NCBI GenBank assembly: GCA_903891395.1
Contig: CAITEM010000200.1
Span: 1 to 8,294 of the forward strand
Length of the DNA stretch: 8,294 nucleotides
Reading direction: 5' to 3'
Source of the DNA: an uncultured Hyphomicrobiales bacterium
GTDB taxonomy: Bacteria > Pseudomonadota > Alphaproteobacteria > Rhizobiales > Xanthobacteraceae
Position 1 is the stretch's first letter. Every line of letters starts with the position of its first letter. This document shows positions 1-6,419 of this stretch, piece by piece. The translations under genes were made by a program, and so were the position numbers. The notes under the pieces were generated by a model that did not search any database, had not been told where the DNA came from, and saw nothing but the letters and a program-made list of their open reading frames with translations.

Positions 1-1692
1 ATTCTGGATAATGAAGCGTAAATGAGGCAAGTCTTTTCCGCGCGTCCATTGCGCGTGAAAGTCACTAGCTAATTCATATAGATAGAATGCGACCCGATGC
101 GGTTCATGGGCCGCCGCCGCGGCTTCGACCAGCCGCGGATACAAGGCCAGCTTGCGCAGCAGCGCCATTTCGCCGGTATCATTGAGCTTACCGAAGGCGG
201 CGTCCCTGAACAGCGCCGCCCTCGCCTCGCCGGTTTCCGGCAAATCAGGCATCTCAACGCGGGCGTTGCGGAAGATCGAATGGCCCCGGGCGTGGCCGTA
301 CTGGACGTAGAACACCGGATTTTCGCGCGACGCCTCGATGACCTTGGCGAGGTCGAAATCGAGCACCGCGTCGTTCTTGCGATACAGCATGTCGAAGCGC
401 ACGGCGCTGCGGCCGACTTCGTCGACCACTTCGCGCAGCGTGACGAACTCGCCGGAGCGCTTCGACATCTTCACCGGCTCGCCGGCGCGCAACAGCCGCA
501 CAAGCTGCACCAGTTTGACGTCGAGCGCGGCCTTGCCGCCGCTGACCGCCTTCACCGCCGCTTGCATGCGCTTGATGTAGCCGCCGTGATCGGCGCCCCA
601 GACATCGATCATATTGGCGAAGCCGCGATCGACCTTGGATTTGTGGTAGGCGATGTCGGAGGCGAAATAGGTGTAGCCGCCGTCGGCCTTGATCAGCGGA
701 CGATCGACGTCGTCGCCGAAAGCGGTCGAACGGAATAGCGTCTGCTCGCGGTCTTCCCAGTCCTCGACATTGCCGCTCTTCGGCGGCGGCAGACGGCCTT
801 CATAGACCTCGCCGCTTGTACGCAAGTCTTCGATGGTGGCGCCGACTTTATCGTTACCGCCGTCAATCAGCGAACGCTCGGAAAAAAACACGTCGTGATG
901 CACGCCGAGTTGGGCGAGGTCGTCGCGGATCATGTCCATCATCATGGCGATGGCCTTGGCGCGCACGATCGGCAGCCACGCGGCTTCCGATTCGCCGCGC
1001 CCCGCCAGTGCACCTTGCACGGCCGCCTTGCTGAGCTTGTCGCCAAACTCCTCTTTGAGCGCAATGCCGACCGGCACGAGATAATCGCCGGGATAAAGCC
1101 CTTCCGGGATCGCGCCAATATGTTCGCCAAGCGCCTCGCGGTAGCGCAGGAACGCCGAACGCGCGAGCACATCGACCTGCGCACCGGCGTCATTGATGTA
1201 ATATTCGCGCGTCACATCGTAGCCGGCAAACGCCAGAAGACTGGCGAGCGCATCGCCGAACACCGCGCCGCGGCCGTGGCCGACATGCATCGGGCCGGTC
1301 GGATTGGCCGAGACGTATTCGACGTTGATCTTTTCGTTGGCGCCCATGGTCGAGCGGCCGTACTCCGCGCCGCTGCCGAGAATGACACGCAGCTCGTCGC
1401 CCCAGACGTGGGATTTGAGCGTCAGATTGATGAAGCCGGGTCCCGCGACATCGACCTTCTCGACCAGCGGATCGGCGCGCAAGGTCGCGGCAATGGCGTC
1501 GGCGAGTTCGCGCGGCTTTTTGCCGGCGTCCTTGGCCAGCACCATCGCGGCGTTGGTCGCCATGTCGCCGTGGCTCGCATCGCGCGGCGGCTCGACCACG
1601 ACCCGCGACAGATCGGCGCCGCTGGCCAAGGGGGCCGCGGCGGCGCGCACGCGCGCGAGCATGGTGGTGAAGAGGTGCTGGGGCGTCGTCAT
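1..1692 (-). CDS. argS: Arginyl-tRNA synthetase (class I), C-terminal end outside the window
   Basis: Charges tRNA-Arg with arginine using ATP in the cytoplasm. Reading the minus strand from the ATG at 1692 gives 564 uninterrupted codons up to base 1. The N-terminal additional domain of ArgRS occupies about residues 1-100 and includes VVVEPPRDASHGDMATNAA. The class I HIGH motif appears as HVGH at 136-139 in SANPTGPMHVGH, followed by EYYINDAGAQ at 163-172. The second signature is KMSKR at 408-412, the usual ArgRS variant of KMSKS. The anticodon-binding helical domain follows from about 440, with FYVQYGHAR at 461-469. Alphaproteobacterial ArgRS is usually near 585-600 residues, so perhaps 20-35 are missing beyond the edge. 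The start matches the family N-terminus, but no Shine-Dalgarno sequence is visible. The reading frame stays open upstream of the ATG, so a longer form starting at a TTG 36 bases earlier cannot be excluded. Identity is secure. Confidence 0.97.
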   Translation of the reverse strand, partial: MTTPQHLFTTMLARVRAAAAPLASGADLSRVVVEPPRDASHGDMATNAAMVLAKDAGKKPRELADAIAATLRADPLVEKVDVAGPGFINLTLKSHVWGDELRVILGSGAEYGRSTMGANEKINVEYVSANPTGPMHVGHGRGAVFGDALASLLAFAGYDVTREYYINDAGAQVDVLARSAFLRYREALGEHIGAIPEGLYPGDYLVPVGIALKEEFGDKLSKAAVQGALAGRGESEAAWLPIVRAKAIAMMMDMIRDDLAQLGVHHDVFFSERSLIDGGNDKVGATIEDLRTSGEVYEGRLPPPKSGNVEDWEDREQTLFRSTAFGDDVDRPLIKADGGYTYFASDIAYHKSKVDRGFANMIDVWGADHGGYIKRMQAAVKAVSGGKAALDVKLVQLVRLLRAGEPVKMSKRSGEFVTLREVVDEVGRSAVRFDMLYRKNDAVLDFDLAKVIEASRENPVFYVQYGHARGHSIFRNARVEMPDLPETGEARAALFRDAAFGKLNDTGEMALLRKLALYPRLVEAAAAAHEPHRVAFYLYELASDFHAQWTRGKDLPHLRFIIQN

Positions 1693-1773
1693 TGGGGTGC
1701 GAGTAATGGAATTTAGCAGTTGAGTCAAAATGCCGGTTCCCGCGCATCGGCTTGAAAAATCAGCGTGAAGAAC

Positions 1774-1795
1774 CGCATCTACGGTTAAAGATGCG
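1774..1795. repeat. Inverted repeat, 7-bp stem with 8-base loop
   Basis: The arms CGCATCT (1774-1780) and AGATGCG (1789-1795) are perfect reverse complements around the loop ACGGTTAA. No T-run follows on either strand, so it does not look like an intrinsic terminator. It lies in the argS leader side of the divergent region, about 80 bases before the argS ATG, and could be a leader hairpin or a protein-binding site. The function is unknown. Confidence 0.5.
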
Positions 1796-1805
1796 TCTCC
1801 GGATT

Positions 1806-1821
1806 GCGGCAAATTTGCCGC
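1806..1821. promoter_or_regulatory. Perfect 16-bp palindrome, possible operator
   Basis: GCGGCAAATTTGCCGC is its own reverse complement, with GC-rich ends and an AAATTT core. A contiguous palindrome with no loop suits binding by a dimeric regulator better than an RNA hairpin. It sits midway between the two divergent genes, where a regulator could affect either one. No matching family site was recognised, so the operator role is inferred from symmetry and position only. Confidence 0.4.
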
Positions 1822-1919
1822 GCCGAATTGCAAAAAGGCCTGTCTTTATTGATTTATTGGAAGAGCGGCGGCGGCATGGTTCACCGGGCGTAAATCACAG
1901 TTCCGCGGCGTCCTAATCT

Positions 1920-1925
1920 TATATT
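1920..1925 (+). promoter_or_regulatory. Possible -10 element for the FIST/GGDEF-EAL genes
   Basis: TATATT matches five of six positions of the sigma-70 -10 consensus and lies about 45 bases before the GTG start at 1971. The hexamer 17 bases upstream (ACAGTT, 1897-1902) is a poor -35 element, so the call is weak. Confidence 0.25.
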
Positions 1926-1961
1926 TGCAGGTGTTGGGTACCGTCGCTCGGTCAAACAAGC

Positions 1962-1966
1962 GAGGA
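1962..1966 (+). promoter_or_regulatory. Ribosome binding site that fixes the GTG start of the FIST gene
   Basis: GAGGA lies four bases before the GTG at 1971. The ATG at 1966 overlaps this site and opens a different frame, so the GTG is the start that gives the full FIST protein. Confidence 0.55.
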
Positions 1967-1970
1967 TGCC

Positions 1971-3116
1971 GTGCACGCAGACCAATTGTCCTGGAACGTT
2001 GTTTCCGGCTGGAACGCCCAAGGCGCCATTCCGGACAAAGCTGACCTGATTTTGTATTTTGGCGCGCGCGAGGCGCTCGCCGACGGCAAGCGCTACCGCG
2101 AATTGCGCGACATGTTTCCAGACGCTCACGTTGTCGGTTGTTCGACCGGCGGACAAATCCGCGACAACGACGTCAGCGACGAACTCGCGGCGATCTCATT
2201 GAGCTTCGACCGGACGACGTTGAAGATCGCGACCGCGGAAGCCTTCGACGCGGCGTCGTCACGCGCTTGCGGCGAAAGCATCGGCGCCGCCCTCACCTCC
2301 AACGATCTGGCGGGAATTTTCGTTCTGTCGGACGGGCTCAACGTGAACGGCAGCGCGCTTGTCGCGGGCATCACCGCGATGGCCGGCGAACGCGTGCCGG
2401 TCACCGGCGGGCTCGCCGGCGACGGCGCACAATTCCGCGAAACTTTGGTCGGCGGCGATTTTGCGCCACGCAAGCACGCCGTTGTGGCGATCGGTTTCTA
2501 CGGCCACGCGGTGCGCATCGGTCACGGCAATGCCGGCGGCTGGGATGAATTCGGGCCGCACCGGCGCATCACCCGTTCGGCCGGCAACGTGCTGTTCGAA
2601 CTCGATGGCGAGTCAGCTCTCGATCTCTACAAACGTTATCTCGGCGAGGAAGCAACCGGCCTGCCCGGCACCGCGCTGCTATTTCCATTGCGAATCCACG
2701 ACCCCAAACAACCCGAGCGCAACCTGGTGCGCACGGTGCTGGCCGTCGACCGGGAAAAAGGCTCGATGACTTTTGCCGGCGATATGCCCGAAGGCTGGGT
2801 GTCGCAACTGATGCGCGGCAATTTCAACCGGCTCGCCGCCGGCGCGGCGGATGCCGCGCGCCAATCGGTCGCGGCGTTCCCGCAACCGCGCGGCAGCGAC
2901 AGCATCGCCATTCTGGTGAGTTGCATCGGCCGCCGCCTGTTGATGGGCCAGCGCACGGTCGACGAAGTCGAGGCTGCCGCCGGCGAACTCGGTGCCGCCA
3001 TGCCGACGCTCGGCTTCTATTCGTACGGCGAGATTTCGCCGCACGGCTCATCCGGCATCTGCCAGCTTCACAACCAGACGATGACGGTGACCACCATCAC
3101 CGAGGCAGCCAGGTAA
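1971..3116 (+). CDS. Stand-alone FIST-domain (FIST_N + FIST_C) sensor, NosP-like candidate
   Basis: A 381-residue soluble protein with no signal peptide or membrane segment. It is built only of the two FIST modules: FIST_N roughly 24-205, containing GCSTGGQI at 56-63 and GGLAGDG at 146-152, and FIST_C roughly 207-375, ending with the hallmark GFYSYGEISPHG (348-359) and LHNQTMT (366-372). FIST is a ligand-sensing domain that usually works through a partner output protein. Some stand-alone FIST proteins (NosP) bind haem and nitric oxide and control neighbouring histidine kinases or c-di-GMP enzymes. The protein is full length for this architecture. It has no output domain, and the gene after it starts 6 bp downstream, so that enzyme is the likely partner. 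Histidines that could serve as a haem ligand include H179, H185 and H367, but I cannot tell which, or whether haem binds at all. Domain identity is firm; ligand and role are inferred. Confidence 0.93.
   Translation: MHADQLSWNVVSGWNAQGAIPDKADLILYFGAREALADGKRYRELRDMFPDAHVVGCSTGGQIRDNDVSDELAAISLSFDRTTLKIATAEAFDAASSRACGESIGAALTSNDLAGIFVLSDGLNVNGSALVAGITAMAGERVPVTGGLAGDGAQFRETLVGGDFAPRKHAVVAIGFYGHAVRIGHGNAGGWDEFGPHRRITRSAGNVLFELDGESALDLYKRYLGEEATGLPGTALLFPLRIHDPKQPERNLVRTVLAVDREKGSMTFAGDMPEGWVSQLMRGNFNRLAAGAADAARQSVAAFPQPRGSDSIAILVSCIGRRLLMGQRTVDEVEAAAGELGAAMPTLGFYSYGEISPHGSSGICQLHNQTMTVTTITEAAR
3111..3114 (+). promoter_or_regulatory. Ribosome binding site inside the end of the FIST gene
   Basis: AGGT, eight bases before the GTG at 3123, overlaps the last codon and the stop codon of the FIST gene. 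This arrangement suits translational coupling of the two genes. Confidence 0.45.
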
Positions 3117-3122
3117 AGCATC

Positions 3123-5039
3123 GTGCATCGTTTGTTCGCCCGGCAGCGCGACAAGGCGACCAAGCCCAATGGCGAGGTCGATCTCGATGTGCTCGGTCAG
3201 TTGGTGGCCGAGGCCTACGAGCAGACCGACCGCGACCACCGCCGCGCCGACCGCTCGATCAACCTGATGGTCGAGGAACTCGACCAGCTCAACCGCGCGC
3301 TCGAGGCCCGCGTGTCCGAAGGCACGGTCGCGCTCGGTCATCGTGAAGCCGAACTGCGCACCCAGAACCTGCGCTTCGACGCCGCGCTCAACAACATGTC
3401 GCAGGCGCTCTTAATGTTCGACGCCTCGGCGCGGATGGAGATCGTCAACAAGCGCTATTGCGAAATGTACGGACTGTCGCCGCACGACATTAAACCCGGC
3501 ATGACGTTGCAGGAGTTGCTGAGCATCCGCAAATCGATGGGCATGTTTGCCGGCGATCCGGAGGAATACACCTCGGAACTGCGGGACTTGATGACGCGGG
3601 GCGATTCAGTCACGCAATACATCGACGTTCCCGACGGCCGCACCGTGGCGATCTGCAACTCGCCGATGCCGGACGGCGGCTGGGTGGCGACCCACGAGGA
3701 CATCACCGAGCGGCGGCGCGCGGAAGAAATCATCGCGCATATGGCGCACCACGATTCACTGACCGATCTGCCGAACCGCGTATTGTTCCAGGAGCGCCTG
3801 GCGGACACCTTGCTCAATGCTAAGAGCGGCCACCACCGCCTCGCGGTGTTCTATCTCGATCTCGATAATTTCAAGGCGGTCAACGATACGCTCGGCCACC
3901 CGTTCGGCGACGAATTGCTCAAGCGCGTGGCGGGACGCTTACGCGCCTGCGTGCACGAAAACATCACCGTGGCCCGCGTCGGCGGCGATGAATTCGCGCT
4001 CATCCTGCCGGACCTTGCCGACATCGGCGAAGCCGCGACGCTGGCGCAGCGCATCTGTCAGGCCATCCGCGAGCCTTACGACCTGCTCGGGCACGTCGTC
4101 GTCACCGAAACGAGCATCGGCATCGCGGTGGCGCCGGACAACGGCTTTCTGCCTGACGAATTGCTCAAGAACGCCGACATGGCACTGTACCGCGCCAAGG
4201 CGGACGGCCGCGGCACCTTCCGTTTCTTCGCGCCGGAAATGGACGCCACCATCAAGGCGCGCCGCGCGCTGGAAAATTCGCTGCGCGAGGCGCTCTACCA
4301 AGGCCAATTCACTTTGCACTACCAGCCGATCATGAATCTCGACGACAACCGCATCATTTGCTGCGAGGCGCTGATCCGCTGGAACCATCCGCAACGCGGC
4401 ATGGTCGCGCCGGGCGAATTCATACCGATCGCGGAAGAAATGGGTCTGATCGTGGCGATCGGCGAATGGGTGCTGCGGCAGGCCTGCGCCGACGCCGCGA
4501 CCTGGCCGAACAACACCAAGGTCGCCGTCAACCTGTCGCCGATCCAGATGCTCAACGCCAGGCTGGTGCCGGTGGTGATCGGCGCGCTGGCGTCAGCCGG
4601 CCTGCCGGCATCGCGGCTGGAACTGGAAATCACCGAATCCGTGCTGTTGCAGAACACGGAAGCCACGGTCGCGGCATTGTATCAATTGCGATCGCTCGGC
4701 GTACGGATCTCGATGGACGATTTCGGCACCGGCTATTCCTCGCTGAGCTATCTGCGCCGCTTCCCGTTCGACAAGCTCAAGATCGACCGCTGCTTCATCA
4801 GCGACCTGTCGAAGGACGACGAGGACGGCCTGACGATCGTGCGTTCGGTCACCGCGCTCGCCAAAAGCCTCGGCATGGTCACGACCGCCGAGGGCGTCGA
4901 GACCGAGGAACAGATGGACCTGGTGCGCGCGGTCGGCTGCACCGAAGTGCAAGGTTATTTCGTTGGCCGGCCGCAGCCGCTCAAGGACGTGTCGCGCCTG
5001 CTCGTCGCCGCACTGCCGCCGCAGGCGAAGTCGGCTTAG
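3123..5039 (+). CDS. PAS-GGDEF-EAL bifunctional c-di-GMP synthase/phosphodiesterase
   Basis: A 638-residue cytoplasmic protein with no membrane segments. In order: a charged, helical, probably coiled-coil N-terminus (about 20-85); a PAS domain of the PAS_7 type (about 84-197, LRFDAALNNMSQALLMFD onward, ending EDITERRRAEE); a GGDEF domain (about 205-370) with an intact RVGGDEF at 285-291; and an EAL domain (about 380-625). The EAL domain keeps EALIRW (415-420), N470 in NLSP, E502 in EITES, DDFGTGYSS (532-540), K553, E593 in EGVE and QGYF (610-613), so phosphodiesterase activity is expected. The inhibitory I-site RxxD expected five residues before GGDEF reads HENI (278-281), so product inhibition is probably lost. 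The GTG start lies 6 bp after the FIST stop, indicating one transcript. FIST binding probably sets the balance of the two activities; which dominates cannot be read from sequence. Confidence 0.96.
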   Translation: MHRLFARQRDKATKPNGEVDLDVLGQLVAEAYEQTDRDHRRADRSINLMVEELDQLNRALEARVSEGTVALGHREAELRTQNLRFDAALNNMSQALLMFDASARMEIVNKRYCEMYGLSPHDIKPGMTLQELLSIRKSMGMFAGDPEEYTSELRDLMTRGDSVTQYIDVPDGRTVAICNSPMPDGGWVATHEDITERRRAEEIIAHMAHHDSLTDLPNRVLFQERLADTLLNAKSGHHRLAVFYLDLDNFKAVNDTLGHPFGDELLKRVAGRLRACVHENITVARVGGDEFALILPDLADIGEAATLAQRICQAIREPYDLLGHVVVTETSIGIAVAPDNGFLPDELLKNADMALYRAKADGRGTFRFFAPEMDATIKARRALENSLREALYQGQFTLHYQPIMNLDDNRIICCEALIRWNHPQRGMVAPGEFIPIAEEMGLIVAIGEWVLRQACADAATWPNNTKVAVNLSPIQMLNARLVPVVIGALASAGLPASRLELEITESVLLQNTEATVAALYQLRSLGVRISMDDFGTGYSSLSYLRRFPFDKLKIDRCFISDLSKDDEDGLTIVRSVTALAKSLGMVTTAEGVETEEQMDLVRAVGCTEVQGYFVGRPQPLKDVSRLLVAALPPQAKSA

Positions 5040-5125
5040 GTCGCTTTTCCCGCCGCATGGATCGCAACGGTCATGCCGGCGGGCCCGGCGCCGGCGATCA
5101 GCAAATCGACCTCCGCCTCCGCCAT
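5036..5125 (-). pseudogene. Truncated start of an FAD-dependent oxidoreductase, 29 codons
   Basis: The minus-strand frame from the ATG at 5125 gives 29 residues and stops at 5036. It contains DLLIAGAGPAGMTVAIHAA, a textbook N-terminal beta-alpha unit of an FAD-binding Rossmann fold with GxGxxG. The family then continues with a second strand and several hundred residues; here the similarity stops and GKAT plus a stop codon follow. The ATG overlaps the dgt stop as TGATG, the typical arrangement for two genes in one operon, so an intact flavoprotein gene probably once followed dgt. The stop falls on the end of the convergent GGDEF-EAL gene, so the break coincides with that gene's boundary. The motif is seen directly; the loss of the rest is inferred. 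A functional 29-residue peptide is unlikely. Confidence 0.72.
5075..5095. repeat. GC-rich hairpin between converging genes
   Basis: GCCGGCG (5075-5081) and CGCCGGC (5089-5095) form a perfect 7-bp stem with a 7-base loop, 35 bases after the GGDEF-EAL stop and 30 bases after the dgt stop. No T-run follows on either strand. The sequence is also the glycine/alanine codons of the flavoprotein relic, so the symmetry may be incidental. Any termination role is weakly supported. Confidence 0.3.
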
Positions 5126-6330
5126 CAGCGCAACTCCGGCGTCGCCTTGAAGTGCCTGGCGTGGTCGATCAGCGCGTAACGGTCGGTCATGCCGGCGATG
5201 TAGTCGCCGATGCGCCGCACGCGGGCGCTGCGGCCCGCCACGGCGATGCCCTCGCCCCATTCGTCAGGCAGATCGGCCGGGTTCTCGATGTAGTAGTCGA
5301 ACAGATCCTGCACCACGCGTTCGGCATCGCCCATCACCCGCATCACCCGCTCGTGGCGATACATGCGCGGATAGAGGAAACCCTTGATAGCGGCGTCGGC
5401 ACTCTGCATCGCCGGCGAAAACGCCACGATCGGGCCGGACGCGTTGCGCACATCGCTGGCGGATGGCGGCTGCGGCGCGATCCGGCGCGCCGTCTCGGCG
5501 ATGACGTCCTCGATCATGCGGGTAATGATGCGACGGATCACTTCGTGCACGCGCCGCGCCGGCTCGAGCCGCGGATATTGCGCGTCGATTTCGGCGATGA
5601 TCTCGCCGACGATCGGCACGACGGCGATGTCGTCGAGCGTGAACAAGTCGGCGCGCAGCCCATCGTCGATATCGTGAGCGTCGTACGCGATGTCGTCGGC
5701 CAGCGCCGCGACCTGCGCTTCGGCGCTCGGCTGCGACCACAATTCCAGATCCTGGACCTGGTTGTAGGCCAGGATCGGCGCCGGCACGCCGTGCGCGGCG
5801 TAGCGCTTGAGCGGCGCGCCGGCGCGATCGATCAGCGGGCCATTATGCTTGACCAGGCCTTCGAGCGTTTCCCAGGTGAGATTGAGACCGTCGAAACCGG
5901 CATAGCGGCGCTCGAGGTCGGTGACGATGCGCAGCGCCTGGGCGTTGTGATCGAAGCCGCCGAAACCGCTCAGCGCCCGGTCCAGCGCCCGCTCGCCAGC
6001 GTGCCCGAACGGCGTGTGGCCGAGATCGTGGGCCAGCGCCAGCGCCTCGGCCAGATCCTCGTCGAGGCCGATGGCGCGCGCCAGCGAACGGGCGATCTGC
6101 ACGACTTCCAGGGTGTGAGTCAGGCGGGTCCGGTAATGGTCGCCCTCGTGGTAGACGAACACTTGCGTCTTGTGCGCCAGCCGCCGGAACGCCGCCGAAT
6201 GGATGATGCGGTCGCAGTCGCGCCGGAACGGGTTGCGGGACGGGCTGACGGGCTCGGCGTAGCGCCGGCCCCGGCTGGCGGCCGGATCGGCGGCAAAAAT
6301 CGCGCGCGGGGTGCCGGTTTCGATCGCCAT
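5125..6330 (-). CDS. dgt: Deoxyguanosinetriphosphate triphosphohydrolase-like HD-domain protein
   Basis: A predicted dNTP triphosphohydrolase that splits dNTPs into deoxynucleoside and triphosphate and helps control the nucleotide pool; the substrate preference of this subgroup is uncertain. The 401-residue protein opens with the family segment NPFRRDCDRIIHSAAFRRL (33-51). It carries the metal site of the HD superfamily: H72 in TRLTHTLEV, H101-D102 in ALAHDLGH, and the downstream aspartates in ADDIAYDAHDIDDGLR (211-226). FDHNAQALR (126-134) and LNLTWETLEGLVKHNGP (149-165) are also typical. Length is usual for the shorter dGTPase-like type. I chose the ATG at 6330 because AAAGG lies five bases before it and the product matches family N-termini; an in-frame ATG at 6372 would add 14 residues without a clear ribosome site. 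It diverges from erpA and is coupled downstream to the flavoprotein relic. argS, its usual downstream companion as I recall, is 3.4 kb away. Confidence 0.94.
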   Translation of the reverse strand: MAIETGTPRAIFAADPAASRGRRYAEPVSPSRNPFRRDCDRIIHSAAFRRLAHKTQVFVYHEGDHYRTRLTHTLEVVQIARSLARAIGLDEDLAEALALAHDLGHTPFGHAGERALDRALSGFGGFDHNAQALRIVTDLERRYAGFDGLNLTWETLEGLVKHNGPLIDRAGAPLKRYAAHGVPAPILAYNQVQDLELWSQPSAEAQVAALADDIAYDAHDIDDGLRADLFTLDDIAVVPIVGEIIAEIDAQYPRLEPARRVHEVIRRIITRMIEDVIAETARRIAPQPPSASDVRNASGPIVAFSPAMQSADAAIKGFLYPRMYRHERVMRVMGDAERVVQDLFDYYIENPADLPDEWGEGIAVAGRSARVRRIGDYIAGMTDRYALIDHARHFKATPELR

Positions 6331-6419
6331 GACTGCCTTTATTGAGCGCATTGACCTGTGAGGCCGGCGCACTTAACTATCCCGAAGGCGGTCTGCCAAG
6401 GCCCGTCAGGGACACCACG
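6331..6419. promoter_or_regulatory. Divergent dgt/erpA promoter region
   Basis: These 89 bp separate the divergent starts of dgt and erpA. Toward erpA, TTGACC (6351-6356) and AACTAT (6375-6380) form a plausible sigma-70 pair with an 18-base spacer, leaving a leader of about 30 bases. AGGGAC (6408-6413) is the erpA ribosome site. Toward dgt, TTGGCA (minus strand, 6399-6394) is a possible -35 element with no convincing -10 partner. No iron- or Fe-S-regulator operator was recognised. Confidence 0.4.

Larger units (their letters stand above)
1693..1970. other. Divergent intergenic region between argS and the FIST gene
   Basis: These 278 bp separate the starts of two divergent genes and must hold both promoters unless argS is read from further away. 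The region is more AT-rich than the genes around it, especially 1826-1860. No protein-coding signal or RNA gene was recognised. It contains a hairpin (1774-1795), a perfect palindrome (1806-1821) and a possible -10 element for the FIST gene, listed separately. On the minus strand a TTGACT lies only about 30 bases before the argS ATG, so a promoter using it would give an almost leaderless argS message. Confidence 0.7.

Noticed and set aside
97..1716. Plus-strand open frames (97-738, 895-1716) across the left end
   Set aside because: They are antisense to argS, whose full catalytic motifs read on the minus strand; their products resemble no family.
1881..2156. Minus-strand 91-codon frame overlapping the FIST start
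   Set aside because: It overlaps the conserved FIST coding sequence, has no recognisable domain and no convincing ribosome site.
5075..5095. Hairpin as an intrinsic terminator for the signalling pair or dgt
   Set aside because: It lacks a T-run on either strand and is explained by Gly/Ala codons of the relic; kept only as a low-confidence hairpin.
5126..5260. Upstream extension of the flavoprotein-relic frame
   Set aside because: This part is antiparallel-free but out of frame within the 3' end of dgt and is low-complexity Arg-rich sequence; only the 29 codons after the dgt stop carry a family motif.
4963..6345. Long plus-strand open frame of 460 codons opposite dgt
   Set aside because: It is antisense to the well-conserved dgt gene, is rich in Arg, His and Asp as expected for a mirror frame in GC-rich DNA, and shows no recognisable domain.
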